Below are positions 55,176 through 62,991 of a stretch of 64,000 nt of DNA, one piece after another. A program made the position numbers and the translations under genes. Position 1 is the stretch's first letter, and each line of letters begins with the position of its first letter. Source of the DNA: Ferrimonas balearica (GTDB taxonomy: Bacteria > Pseudomonadota > Gammaproteobacteria > Enterobacterales > Shewanellaceae); contig NZ_JAHVHV010000002.1 in the NCBI RefSeq assembly GCF_019802085.1, positions 372,001 to 436,000 of the forward strand, in the 5' to 3' direction. The notes beneath the pieces are model-generated. The model was not told the origin of the DNA and ran no database searches. It saw nothing but the letters and a program-made list of their open reading frames with translations.

Positions 55176-55642
55176 TCGATGCACAGTCCAAAGCGGAGCG
55201 CCGACACAACGCCAGCCTGATCACCCCGCCCCCTCCGACGTCCATCTCCATCGGTCGGGCGTCTTCGCTCTGCCGGGAGTGGGGGCATTGGGCTCGAGAA
55301 CGGGACTCTCGGGATTTCCCTAGCGCGGCGAACTTCTACAAGTCGATGAAAGAGGCCGAACTCGAACCGCTGCCGGAGATGATTTATCGCTTCTCTGAGC
55401 TCGAGTTCATGACCGTTGATCGGCTGCTGGCCCAACTGGCAAACGACGACCGGTTCAGGCATCACGCGAGGGTGGTATTCGCCGTCAGCTTCATGGGGTT
55501 GTCGTTCCGTAAGTGTGCGCCCATGTTCGAGGTTTCCCATAACTCGGTAGCGATCACCTATCGCGAAGCCGTCGCCCTGGTGGCTGGAATGTTCTCGATT
55601 AAGTACGCCGTCATTTACTCCGAATATCGGGAGAATTTGTGA
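55172..55642 (+). CDS. Candidate late-gene regulator (HTH protein)
   Basis: The 156-residue protein has a predicted helix-turn-helix in its second half (about 105-140, SFRKCAPMFEVSHNSVAITYREAV), which resembles sigma-70 region 4-like late regulators. It sits where lambda has Q, just after the resolvase and before the lysis genes, and is followed by a terminator upstream of lysis. Direct evidence of antitermination is lacking. Confidence 0.5.
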   Translation: MIDAQSKAERRHNASLITPPPPTSISIGRASSLCREWGHWARERDSRDFPSAANFYKSMKEAELEPLPEMIYRFSELEFMTVDRLLAQLANDDRFRHHARVVFAVSFMGLSFRKCAPMFEVSHNSVAITYREAVALVAGMFSIKYAVIYSEYRENL

Positions 55643-55767
55643 CGCTCGTCACAGACGCGCTATTGACCCCTCTGGGTAATTACACGAACCTCTAAATCCA
55701 GATAGGCTGCGAAAAGTTCAGCCGGAACGGATTCCAGATCAAATCTGTATTACTTGCGACCCCTAGG

Positions 55768-55791
55768 CCCCTGTGGCTCAGGGGTTTTTTT
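55768..55791 (+). terminator. Terminator upstream of lysis genes
   Basis: CCCCTG pairs with CAGGGG around TGGCT, followed by a seven-base T run. It lies between the candidate late regulator and the lysis cassette, a tR'-like position. Confidence 0.7.
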
Positions 55792-55806
55792 ATTGGGGGT
55801 TCAAAA

Positions 55807-56067
55807 ATGGACTATCGGGGCGTTGCGACTGGTGTCGCGATTGGTCTGGTTTTGGCCGGGGTCGGCTACATCGGCCAGCTTGGGGAGAATCAGCGGAAGA
55901 CAGCCGAGGCCCTGACCGGGGTCGATATTCTCTTGGTCGAAGCGACTCGCCATCTAGCTAGACTCGACGTCAAGCTCGAGAAGCATGGGGACCGCCTTAA
56001 TCGCAAGTCCGAGATCCTGTCAGCCATGGAGGCGAGGGTCGACAACTTAGAGCGAGAGAGGCTGTGA
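55807..56067 (+). CDS. Small membrane coiled-coil lysis-region protein
   Basis: The 86-residue protein has one N-terminal membrane segment (about 8-24) and a charged helical coiled-coil tail (about 27-86). It resembles i-spanins or holin accessory proteins, but no partner or dual-start motif is seen. It is immediately upstream of the endolysin. Confidence 0.6.
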   Translation: MDYRGVATGVAIGLVLAGVGYIGQLGENQRKTAEALTGVDILLVEATRHLARLDVKLEKHGDRLNRKSEILSAMEARVDNLERERL

Positions 56068-56068
56068 T

Positions 56069-56446
56069 ATGAACCGCCAACTGTCCCGTAACTTCCTGTC
56101 GAGCGAATTCCGCTGCAAGTGCAAAAATCCAGACTGCGACGGCAAGGTAATCAGCCCGAGCCATCGTCTCGTTTCCGTTCTCCAAACCATTCGAGATGAC
56201 CTAGGCCCGGTGATTATCGTCTCCGGTATCCGATGCCAACAGCACAACGAACGGGTCGGAGGTTCGAGCGGTTCAAAGCACCTATTCGGAATCGCGGCGG
56301 ATATCCGATGCCAACACGTTAAGGCATCAAAGCTGGCGACGTACCTCAAAAGTCGCTTCCCGAATAAGTACGGCATCGCCTACAACGCCAGCGGCGGGAC
56401 CGTTCACATCGACGTTCGCAGCCGGTCGGCGCGTTGGTCTTACTGA
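56069..56446 (+). CDS. Endolysin, M15 D-Ala-D-Ala carboxypeptidase type
   Basis: The 125-residue protein has the peptidase M15_3 motifs SGIRCQQHN (about 52-60), GSKHLFGIAADIR (about 68-80, with the zinc His and Asp) and VHIDVR (C-terminal His). It cleaves peptidoglycan side chains to lyse the cell. No signal sequence is present, so it needs a holin. A terminator follows at 56485-56511. Confidence 0.87.
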   Translation: MNRQLSRNFLSSEFRCKCKNPDCDGKVISPSHRLVSVLQTIRDDLGPVIIVSGIRCQQHNERVGGSSGSKHLFGIAADIRCQHVKASKLATYLKSRFPNKYGIAYNASGGTVHIDVRSRSARWSY

Positions 56447-56484
56447 CTTCCCATTTAGGCTCTGAATTTGGAGCCATCACGGAC

Positions 56485-56511
56485 AAGCCTCCCATCTGGG
56501 GGGCTTTTTTT
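56485..56511 (+). terminator. Terminator after the endolysin gene
   Basis: AGCCTCCC pairs with GGGGGGCT (one GT wobble) around ATCT, followed by a T run. Confidence 0.75.
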
Positions 56512-56517
56512 GGCCCA

Positions 56518-56842
56518 ATGAAAGTAATCGTAATCTGCGAAAACTCTGGAACGGAGCGCATGGATTCACCCTTACGAGTTTGGCGACGATGCATCGAAGC
56601 GAACCGGGTTATGGCTTAAGGGGTTGCCGAAGCTCGTCCCCAGCCCCGAAGACTTTGTCCCCCCTCGATGGGTCAGGGGTAAGCCTCGATGGGCAAACCA
56701 AACTGACTCGGGTCAGAACCGCTTGCCCCCGAGCGCCGACCGGGCGCTTCTGAGGGCAAAGACATACAATGGCATCGCTGACGCGATGGCTAACCAATGG
56801 AATCAACCGCCTCACGGCGGTTTTTTTGTGCCTGGTGATTGA
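56518..56842 (+). pseudogene. Phage DNA methyltransferase-like gene with internal deletion
   Basis: The ATG at 56518 begins MKVIVICENSGTER, like phage cytosine-methyltransferase-type proteins. From about 56567 the reading frame shifts to a C-terminal part of the same kind (HPYEFGDDASKRTGLWLKGL, then PRWANQTDSGQNRLPPS and KTYNGIADAMANQW), ending at 56842. The catalytic middle is absent. The two halves are in different frames, so this is a remnant. Its end contains a hairpin with a T run. Confidence 0.7.
56805..56827 (+). terminator. Terminator within the methyltransferase remnant tail
   Basis: AACCGCC (56805-56811) pairs with GGCGGTT (56816-56822) around TCAC, and the T run continues to 56827. 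It ends just before the PAPS-reductase-like gene. Confidence 0.7.
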
Positions 56843-57679
56843 ATGATTCATGTCGTGTCGTTTTCAGGAGGCCGAACTTCGGCCTACCTTGTCAGCCTGT
56901 TAGAAGAGAAGCGGAAGTCCGAGGGTTGGGATGTCCGTTATATGTTCATGGATACCGGTGCGGAACATCCAAGAACTTATGAGTTCATCCGGAAGGTCGT
57001 CGACCACTTCGGGATTGAGCTCCACTGCTTGAAGACTCACTTCCCCGACAAGCTCGGCAAGGGTCCGGTCCCAGAGAAGCTCAGCATCGACGAGATTGGT
57101 TGGGACCTGTCGACCTGGCGCTCCATGATTTACAAGCACTCGACCCCCTTCAATCCCGGAGGGGGTTTCTGTACTGAGCGGCTGAAAACGGAAATCGCTC
57201 GGAAGTACATCCGGCAGAACTGGGGCAAAGAGATCACGCAATGGATTGGCATCCGCGCTGACGAGCCTCGCCGACTCAAGGAGAAGCCGGGGTTCCGATA
57301 CCTCGCCGAGCTCTCCGACTTCGAGAAACAAGATGTCTTGGACTGGTGGTCTGAGATGCCCTTCGACTTAGAGCTCGAGGAACATCTCGGTAACTGCGTC
57401 TTCTGCATCAAGAAGAATCCCCCGAAGGTTGCGCTCGCGATGCGAGACGAGCCAGAGCTCGCCGAGGAATGGTCGAGCATGTTCGAAGAGGGCGGCGTTC
57501 GGGACTTGGGGCGCAAGTTCCCCAAAGAGCAAATCTATCGCTGGCACTTCACGCCGAGGAAGTTGCTCGAGACATTCGCCGAATTCCCTCGAGACGAGCT
57601 CATGGGTCGGGTCCGGAGAACGAGGTATCTCTCGGGCGGCTGCTCTGAGTCCTGCGAGGCATTTATCTCTGACGACTGA
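56843..57679 (+). CDS. PAPS-reductase-like (CysH/DndC fold) phage enzyme
   Basis: The 278-residue protein has the PP-loop SFSGGRTSAY at residues 6-15, as in PAPS reductases and ATP-pyrophosphatases. Six cysteines are visible: C62, C110, the CVFC pair C185/C188, and the GGCSESC pair C267/C271. The CVFC and final CxxxC clusters could bind metal or a cluster as in DndC-type proteins. No CysH-type C-terminal reductase site is recognised, and the substrate is unknown. Confidence 0.75.
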   Translation: MIHVVSFSGGRTSAYLVSLLEEKRKSEGWDVRYMFMDTGAEHPRTYEFIRKVVDHFGIELHCLKTHFPDKLGKGPVPEKLSIDEIGWDLSTWRSMIYKHSTPFNPGGGFCTERLKTEIARKYIRQNWGKEITQWIGIRADEPRRLKEKPGFRYLAELSDFEKQDVLDWWSEMPFDLELEEHLGNCVFCIKKNPPKVALAMRDEPELAEEWSSMFEEGGVRDLGRKFPKEQIYRWHFTPRKLLETFAEFPRDELMGRVRRTRYLSGGCSESCEAFISDD

Positions 57680-57688
57680 GGAACAAAC

Positions 57689-57898
57689 ATGAAGTTTCGC
57701 CAATACACCAAGGTTCTACACGTTCACGCCTGCAAGATGCAGTGGGGTGACTTCTGCATTCTTCGAGGATTGCCCGAGCCCGGTGATCGCCCATACGACG
57801 CCCCCGGTTTCTGCATCAAGCAGGGCGAGGGGGAGGAAGGTTCTATCGGTTGGTTGCCAGCCGAGCAATTCGAAGAGGAGTTTCTTCATGTGGACTAA
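57689..57898 (+). CDS. Small phage protein of unknown function (69 aa)
   Basis: The 69-residue protein is acidic and has two short hydrophobic strands plus the phrase GFCIKQGEGEEGSIGWLP. No family was recognised. It starts 9 bp after the previous gene and overlaps the next small gene. Confidence 0.45.
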   Translation: MKFRQYTKVLHVHACKMQWGDFCILRGLPEPGDRPYDAPGFCIKQGEGEEGSIGWLPAEQFEEEFLHVD

Positions 57899-58058
57899 GG
57901 TACTTCGCCCGTTCGTGATTCGGCTCGGCTCTGAGGCACTGGCTCAGATGTTGATTTTCATCGCCGAGCAACTTCAACGCCGGGACGACAACCCGGTTGA
58001 CCTCGACGACGTTCACAAGGCGGCTGACATCGCCTTCAAGGTGACAAAGCGCATTTAA
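57888..58058 (+). CDS. Small phage protein of unknown function (56 aa)
   Basis: The 56-residue frame begins at an ATG overlapping the end of the upstream gene and has a hydrophobic helix (about 12-28) and an acidic middle. It is too short for a family call, but the overlap supports it as real. Confidence 0.4.
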   Translation: MWTKVLRPFVIRLGSEALAQMLIFIAEQLQRRDDNPVDLDDVHKAADIAFKVTKRI

Positions 58059-58075
58059 CGAAGGGAGCGCCGGAA

Positions 58076-59335
58076 GTGTTAAAGCAAATCAAAGTAACCC
58101 TCGACGCCTTCGAGGTGAACGGACAGCGATTATCCTCCGGCACTTTTCAAGCGCATTTATCCGCGCCTGATTACGACGCCGCCGAGGGCGTCATTATCCC
58201 TTGTTCCATCGAGGCACCAATTCAGGCTGACGGGACCGCAGAGCTCCACCTATGGCCGAACACCATGGGGAATAACGATACGACTTACACGTTCTCGATT
58301 CGGGGTGGCTGTCAGTCGGTATCGTTTTCGAAGGTGCAGGTCCCTGACAGCCTGGGGGACACGGTAAAGCTCCGCGAACTATTGCCGTTGCAGCCCCAGA
58401 ACCCGAACGTCGCATTCATCACCGACGCGCCGCAGGACGGTTCCCAGTATGCCCGGCAGGATGGCGGTTGGTCTGTGGTGACTGGTGGTGGCGGTGGCAT
58501 AGGAGAGGCCCCAAACGATGGCGAGTATTACGCTAGGCATAACCAGCAATGGCAGAAGTTTGACCCGCTCGGAGAGGCCCCCATCGACTCTCAGAAGTAC
58601 GCTCGAGAGGATGGGACTTGGGTGGTAGTACGTGAGGGTGTCCAAGAAGCTCCGGTCGACACCAACCTATATGCTCGGCATAACGGGCAGTGGGAGCCCT
58701 TTCATCCCTTCGAGGATGCACCGGCAGACCAGAAGCCATATGGCCGGAAGAATGGCGATTGGTCTGTCTTGGACTTTGTCGGCCATCCGCCCAACGAAGA
58801 TAAGGTCTACAACTATCACGGACAGGGTCACGGCTGGTCCGAGGCAATGAACGCTAAGCATGTTGGGTTCAGCTATTACGCAGACCCCGACGATCAGGTC
58901 ATCGCTGCCGGAGCGCCAGCGGTCATAACCATCGATACGACCAACGGGCAGCAAATCAACGGACAGCCGACCAGCGATCACCCTGTCGTGTCCAACCTGT
59001 TCAATGAAACTACGAACATGATGGAGTTCGCTGGTGACTCTGAACAGATGTGGATCTTGCACTTCGATTGCGAGGTTCAGCTAGGCGGGAACAACTCTTG
59101 CGCCATCTGGTTCGAGTGGTCCGACTCGACGAACTTCTCTAACCCGCTGGTCATGGACGAAGACGACTCTGTTCGGTTCAAGACTCGGCCTCAGACGTTA
59201 CCGACGACCCTCTCTATTGAGACGACCTTCTTCGAGACGAAAGGGCTTCCGCCTAGCTTCGTCCGTGTCGTTTGCTATGGCGAGGGGAACGTTACCCTCC
59301 GGAATAAGCGGATCAAGATGGTGCGTCTCTGGTAA
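58076..59335 (+). CDS. Tail-fibre-like protein with six ARx-type repeats
   Basis: The 419-residue protein has an N-terminal domain (1-115) and then six roughly 19-residue units ending in YARxxGxW. They lie near residues 117-135, 144-162, 167-185, 191-209, 214-232 and 237-255. A C-terminal region of about 160 residues follows. Such repeats are typical of phage fibre or tail-tip proteins. The start is GTG with a GGGAG site. Confidence 0.7.
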   Translation: MLKQIKVTLDAFEVNGQRLSSGTFQAHLSAPDYDAAEGVIIPCSIEAPIQADGTAELHLWPNTMGNNDTTYTFSIRGGCQSVSFSKVQVPDSLGDTVKLRELLPLQPQNPNVAFITDAPQDGSQYARQDGGWSVVTGGGGGIGEAPNDGEYYARHNQQWQKFDPLGEAPIDSQKYAREDGTWVVVREGVQEAPVDTNLYARHNGQWEPFHPFEDAPADQKPYGRKNGDWSVLDFVGHPPNEDKVYNYHGQGHGWSEAMNAKHVGFSYYADPDDQVIAAGAPAVITIDTTNGQQINGQPTSDHPVVSNLFNETTNMMEFAGDSEQMWILHFDCEVQLGGNNSCAIWFEWSDSTNFSNPLVMDEDDSVRFKTRPQTLPTTLSIETTFFETKGLPPSFVRVVCYGEGNVTLRNKRIKMVRLW

Positions 59336-59344
59336 GGGGTGGCG

Positions 59345-60064
59345 ATGATTAAGGGTGTTAAGGAGCTCCAAAAGGGATTCGATCGGGTTAACCGGGATGC
59401 GACGATTGCCGCGCTGACCGCAAACGACAAGGTCGTAAGGGAAGCCCGGAAGGAGATTGTTGATGCTGCAAATCGGCGCTTCAGCGGAGGGACTACGCCA
59501 TACGTGAAGCGGGGGATTCGGTTCCGCACTTCACGTATGAGGGATAATCTATATACGTCAGAGGTCGGGGTTCTTGGACATAACAGTTCCCCGAACGTCG
59601 AAAGTATCATGATGGGCCGGGTGTCTGGTGGTGACCGTTTTCGCGGGATGTCGAAAGGTGAGTCGCTGCTCCGTCGAGAAGGGATTATCGGAGCCAACGA
59701 CCGAATCATTCCCGCGCGAGATGTTCGGCTCAACAAGTTCGGCGCTCTTAACGGAATGTGGGTTAAGCGTAGGCTCGAATCCGCGATTCCATGGCTCAAG
59801 CAGGGCAAGCGGCCCTCGGGACGAAGCCAAATCGCTAGGACCTTCCTAGTGCCTTCAATTGGGGTAAAGCCTCGACAGGTTCGCCATTTAGATCCGGGGC
59901 TATGGCACCGGGGCTCGGATGGGGCTCTCGAGCCTCTGCTTTTGTTTCTCCCGGTGAAGGCTGACAGTACGAAGATCGACATCCACCAGATAGCCGCGGA
60001 AATGATGCGAAAGCACTACGACAAAGAGTTTTCTCGGGTCTATAACAAGCGAATAAAGAAGTAG
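59345..60064 (+). CDS. Minor tail protein Z-like protein
   Basis: The 239-residue basic protein has a helical N-terminus with IKGVKELQKGFDRV (about 2-15) and a beta-rich middle. This is a pattern seen in lambda gpZ-type minor tail proteins. ATG 59345 has an AGGGG site. The match is by shape only, so the assignment is tentative. Confidence 0.4.
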   Translation: MIKGVKELQKGFDRVNRDATIAALTANDKVVREARKEIVDAANRRFSGGTTPYVKRGIRFRTSRMRDNLYTSEVGVLGHNSSPNVESIMMGRVSGGDRFRGMSKGESLLRREGIIGANDRIIPARDVRLNKFGALNGMWVKRRLESAIPWLKQGKRPSGRSQIARTFLVPSIGVKPRQVRHLDPGLWHRGSDGALEPLLLFLPVKADSTKIDIHQIAAEMMRKHYDKEFSRVYNKRIKK

Positions 60065-60158
60065 TGAAGCTGGTCACATAGGGGACATGGCGGGTACACC
60101 AGAGGGAAAGAAGGGTTCATAATGCAGCATTGCAAACATTTCCCCTTTGGATGGAACA

Positions 60159-60539
60159 ATGAGACTCAAACTTTCCGCGCTTCTTCTTGTCGTCGCCTCT
60201 ACCGCTAATGCCGGTGAAGCCTTCCCGAATGAGTTCGAGAACCCAACCCTAACTAATGTTGAATGGGAGCTAATGGGTCGCTGCGCTGCCCTTGCTGGTG
60301 AATTCGAACACGCTCTCGACTTGCGAAATGTCCACGAACAATTTTGGGGGCATCATAACCTGATGCGGTCCGAGAACTCGTTAGCAGCCTTGTATCACGG
60401 GCAGGGCATCGGGTTCATCCATGGCAAGGCGACCAGCTACGACACAGAGGCAAAGCGGATTATGGCTATGGAAGGGCTGTGGCAAGAATATAGCTGCGGA
60501 AGTCGCATAGCATTGAACCGATGGAACGCGCCCCGATAA
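60159..60539 (+). CDS. Small exported protein with signal peptide
   Basis: The 126-residue protein has a signal peptide (about 1-18, ASTANAGEA) and three further Cys/Trp-bearing stretches. It lies in the unusual block before cos. No family was recognised. A weak hairpin terminator overlaps its stop. Confidence 0.5.
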   Translation: MRLKLSALLLVVASTANAGEAFPNEFENPTLTNVEWELMGRCAALAGEFEHALDLRNVHEQFWGHHNLMRSENSLAALYHGQGIGFIHGKATSYDTEAKRIMAMEGLWQEYSCGSRIALNRWNAPR

Positions 60540-60550
60540 GGGGCGTTTTC
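60529..60550 (+). terminator. Weak terminator after the exported protein gene
   Basis: CGCCCC pairs with GGGGCG around the GATAA loop, which contains the stop codon. Four T follow. Confidence 0.5.
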
Positions 60551-60670
60551 ATTGGCGGATATTGTTCGACGCTCGTCACAAACGGGGACAAAGGGGGTAC
60601 ACAAGGGGGACAGCTAGGGGCATACTCGCAACCAACAAACACGAACAAACATTTAATGTTGCGAGGAAGC

Positions 60671-61189
60671 ATGAAAAAGAAAGTTGCTGCCGCGCTTATG
60701 GTTTCGACTCTTTCAGGCTGTGTGATGACTCAAATGGAGCCTCGTTGGGTTCAGACCGAGTCTTACGCCTCAGAGTTTGACGGAAGTTCTTGGACGCGAT
60801 TCCGCAACCCTGGTGCGTACACTCCGCAACTGGGTGGCGGGTATGAGTACACTCGCATCGCGGTCGTTAACGGCGAATACGTTCAAATTCACCTGACCCG
60901 AGCCGGTGAGTACGAAACGATCGAGCGCCTTGCTTACCGGATTGGCGATACCGTTATCGAGGCTAAGCCTCTGGGGATTACAGAACTGAGCTCCGTAACT
61001 GGCGTTAGCCGCAGTTCAACCCGTCGGTTTGGCTTGTCCTGCGACGACTTCATCGACGTAGTTGACGCCGGGACAGACATCGTCGGTCGCGTGACCAATT
61101 TGCGTGGTAACTCTCGCGACTTGCGTCATCGCGAAAATGCGATGTTCCTGCTCGAAGTAGCGGTCCAAGCCTGTCAGGCGCAGCAATAA
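60671..61189 (+). CDS. Predicted lipoprotein (172 aa)
   Basis: The 172-residue protein has a basic N-terminus, a hydrophobic stretch and a lipobox LSGC, with the Cys at about residue 17. The remainder is beta-rich with a C-terminal helix. A GAGG site precedes ATG 60671. No family is recognised. Confidence 0.55.
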   Translation: MKKKVAAALMVSTLSGCVMTQMEPRWVQTESYASEFDGSSWTRFRNPGAYTPQLGGGYEYTRIAVVNGEYVQIHLTRAGEYETIERLAYRIGDTVIEAKPLGITELSSVTGVSRSSTRRFGLSCDDFIDVVDAGTDIVGRVTNLRGNSRDLRHRENAMFLLEVAVQACQAQQ

Positions 61190-61217
61190 CGAACCCCCAG
61201 CTAACAGTGAATTCAAA

Positions 61218-62264
61218 ATGAATACAAAAATCTCCCTTGTCTCTTTGCTCGTTCTCGGCCTCTCCGCTTGTGGTGGCTCTAGCTCCGATGCGCCGACTAT
61301 TCCGCAGGAGCCGAACATTCCTGATAACGAGGTTACGCCGCCTAATCTTCCCCCGGTGGTCAATAACTGCATGGTTGATGAAGGTGCTCCTTACCCCCGG
61401 ATTTGTGAAATAGGCGACAAGGTCGGCGAGTTGCTGTCCAAGGATGGCTATTGGCATGATATTTGGAGCTATCCGAAGCAAGATGGCGACCTTTATGGAA
61501 CGGCGCGAATCGACATGGGAATCCATGGCGAATTTGGCTATGCGAAGCAAACCTCGTTCCTCTCTAGTCCGACTGGCGAAGAAATCATTTTCGATTCCGA
61601 TATCCTGATGCGAGCCTATGAGGATTGGGCTTGCAATATGCGCGATTGCGAATTTTTTGCCTTCAATTCCGACGGAGAGGTAATCGGCGATGCGCTCGTT
61701 CGGACTCTTTTCCTTAATGAAGAGATCGCGAAAGAGGCCGAAAAAGGCGAGATCAAAGTCGCGGCTTTCGTCGACGGGCAAGAAATCGCGCATGATATTG
61801 TGCCTTTTGTTCCCGCCGAACAGTATGCGATGAAGGCATTCCTCGAGCTCGAGGGAAAGGAGTCGCATAGAGACGCCATTTTTGCGGTCCTGAAGGAAGC
61901 TGGCGCTCCCCTTACTCGCAATCTGTTTGATTCCGCGATTTATGATGTGCGCCTAGCTGTGCATGGGTCTGGTGAGGGGGCAATTTTTAGCCTCTATGGA
62001 TTCCATATGGACGCTGATTACATCCTGCCCACAATCGATAATCCTGAGGTCTATGTATCCAATGGGCGCACATATGTCACAGGCGGTGATTACGGGGTGC
62101 CTGTCTCTGTATACGATAAGGATGGCAACTCCTATCCGCTGGGAGAGATACCCTTCGATGATGTGCGCGATGTATGGGTGTCGTTTGGCTCTGAATATCA
62201 CCATATGCCCGAGGCCTCTCGTGAAGCATATGCATTCTTTGAGTGGGCAATGAGCCACAAGTAG
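61218..62264 (+). CDS. Predicted lipoprotein (348 aa) of AT-richer composition
   Basis: The 348-residue protein has a lipobox LSACGG near residue 18, a Pro-rich linker (about 25-48) and a mostly acidic beta-rich body. The gene is richer in A and T than its neighbours, which suggests later acquisition. It is the last gene before the terminator at 62287 and the terminase region. Confidence 0.6.
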   Translation: MNTKISLVSLLVLGLSACGGSSSDAPTIPQEPNIPDNEVTPPNLPPVVNNCMVDEGAPYPRICEIGDKVGELLSKDGYWHDIWSYPKQDGDLYGTARIDMGIHGEFGYAKQTSFLSSPTGEEIIFDSDILMRAYEDWACNMRDCEFFAFNSDGEVIGDALVRTLFLNEEIAKEAEKGEIKVAAFVDGQEIAHDIVPFVPAEQYAMKAFLELEGKESHRDAIFAVLKEAGAPLTRNLFDSAIYDVRLAVHGSGEGAIFSLYGFHMDADYILPTIDNPEVYVSNGRTYVTGGDYGVPVSVYDKDGNSYPLGEIPFDDVRDVWVSFGSEYHHMPEASREAYAFFEWAMSHK

Positions 62265-62286
62265 CACCACACAGAGAACGAACAAG

Positions 62287-62310
62287 CCCCGCCAATGTGC
62301 GGGGTTTTTT
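62287..62310 (+). terminator. Terminator before the terminase region
   Basis: CCCCGC (62287-62292) pairs with GCGGGG (62299-62304), followed by six T. It closes the lipoprotein gene. Confidence 0.8.
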
Positions 62311-62463
62311 GTGCCCGTCCCCCCCATGGAGGGGGGGGAGGGGGGATGGCTCTAATGCCTTGTCAAGACGTTTCGCGGGTCCTTCGCAATGAAAACACTG
62401 CGGGTATCGCTCGGCTCGGGATTTCGCTATTTACCAAAATTTCATGAGTTCGGTGATTGATGT
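62311..62463. other. Candidate cos region (G-rich) before the terminase genes
   Basis: A G-rich tract with runs of 6-9 G (about 62313-62350) lies 120-150 bp upstream of the small terminase subunit, the position of lambda cos. No gene is seen. The cos nick site is not identified. Confidence 0.4.
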
Positions 62464-62991
62464 ATGTCCATCCCAAAATTCGTCACTCAACAGGAGTTAG
62501 CCGACTTTCTAGGGTGTGGGATAGCCACGATCCAGCGTAAGCAGCGATCCGGCATCCTGCCTAAGTCTCGGACGAAGATCGGCGTTCCATTTTCCGAAGC
62601 TGTTACTGCATTCTACGCGGAGAAATTCGAGAACCAGAGTCGCCGGGATGACCGGCCATCCCTCGAAGATGAAGTCGGGACTTCGCTAGAGGCCGAAAAG
62701 CTCCGGCTTACGTCGGCGCAAGCCGACGCCCAAGAACTTAAGAATGAGCAGACTCGGAGGGACGTCGTCCCCTACGCCTTCCTCACTTTCGTTCTCGCCA
62801 ACGTCTCGCCCGAGGTTGGCTCAATCCTAAAAACCCTACCGCTGAACATGCGGCGACTACATCCAGAAATCCCCGAGCCTGCGATGGCGACTCTCGACCG
62901 CGAGGTCGCTAGAGCGGCCAACACGATCAGCCGGGTCGACGAACGCCTCGAGGATCGAATCATTGATTACATCAGGGACAATCCAGCTTAG
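62464..62991 (+). CDS. Terminase small subunit (Nu1-like)
   Basis: The 175-residue protein has an N-terminal winged-helix (about 5-30, QQELADFLGCGIATIQRKQR) and the lambda Nu1-like segment EKLRLTSAQADAQELKNEQ (about 78-96). A C-terminal helical part follows. It recognises cos and recruits the large subunit. Confidence 0.9.
   Translation: MSIPKFVTQQELADFLGCGIATIQRKQRSGILPKSRTKIGVPFSEAVTAFYAEKFENQSRRDDRPSLEDEVGTSLEAEKLRLTSAQADAQELKNEQTRRDVVPYAFLTFVLANVSPEVGSILKTLPLNMRRLHPEIPEPAMATLDREVARAANTISRVDERLEDRIIDYIRDNPA

Noticed and set aside
56624-56842. A separate small gene of 72 residues here
   Set aside because: Its residues continue the tail of a methyltransferase-type protein whose frame starts at about 56567. 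It is better explained as a remnant with a terminator in its end than as a new gene.
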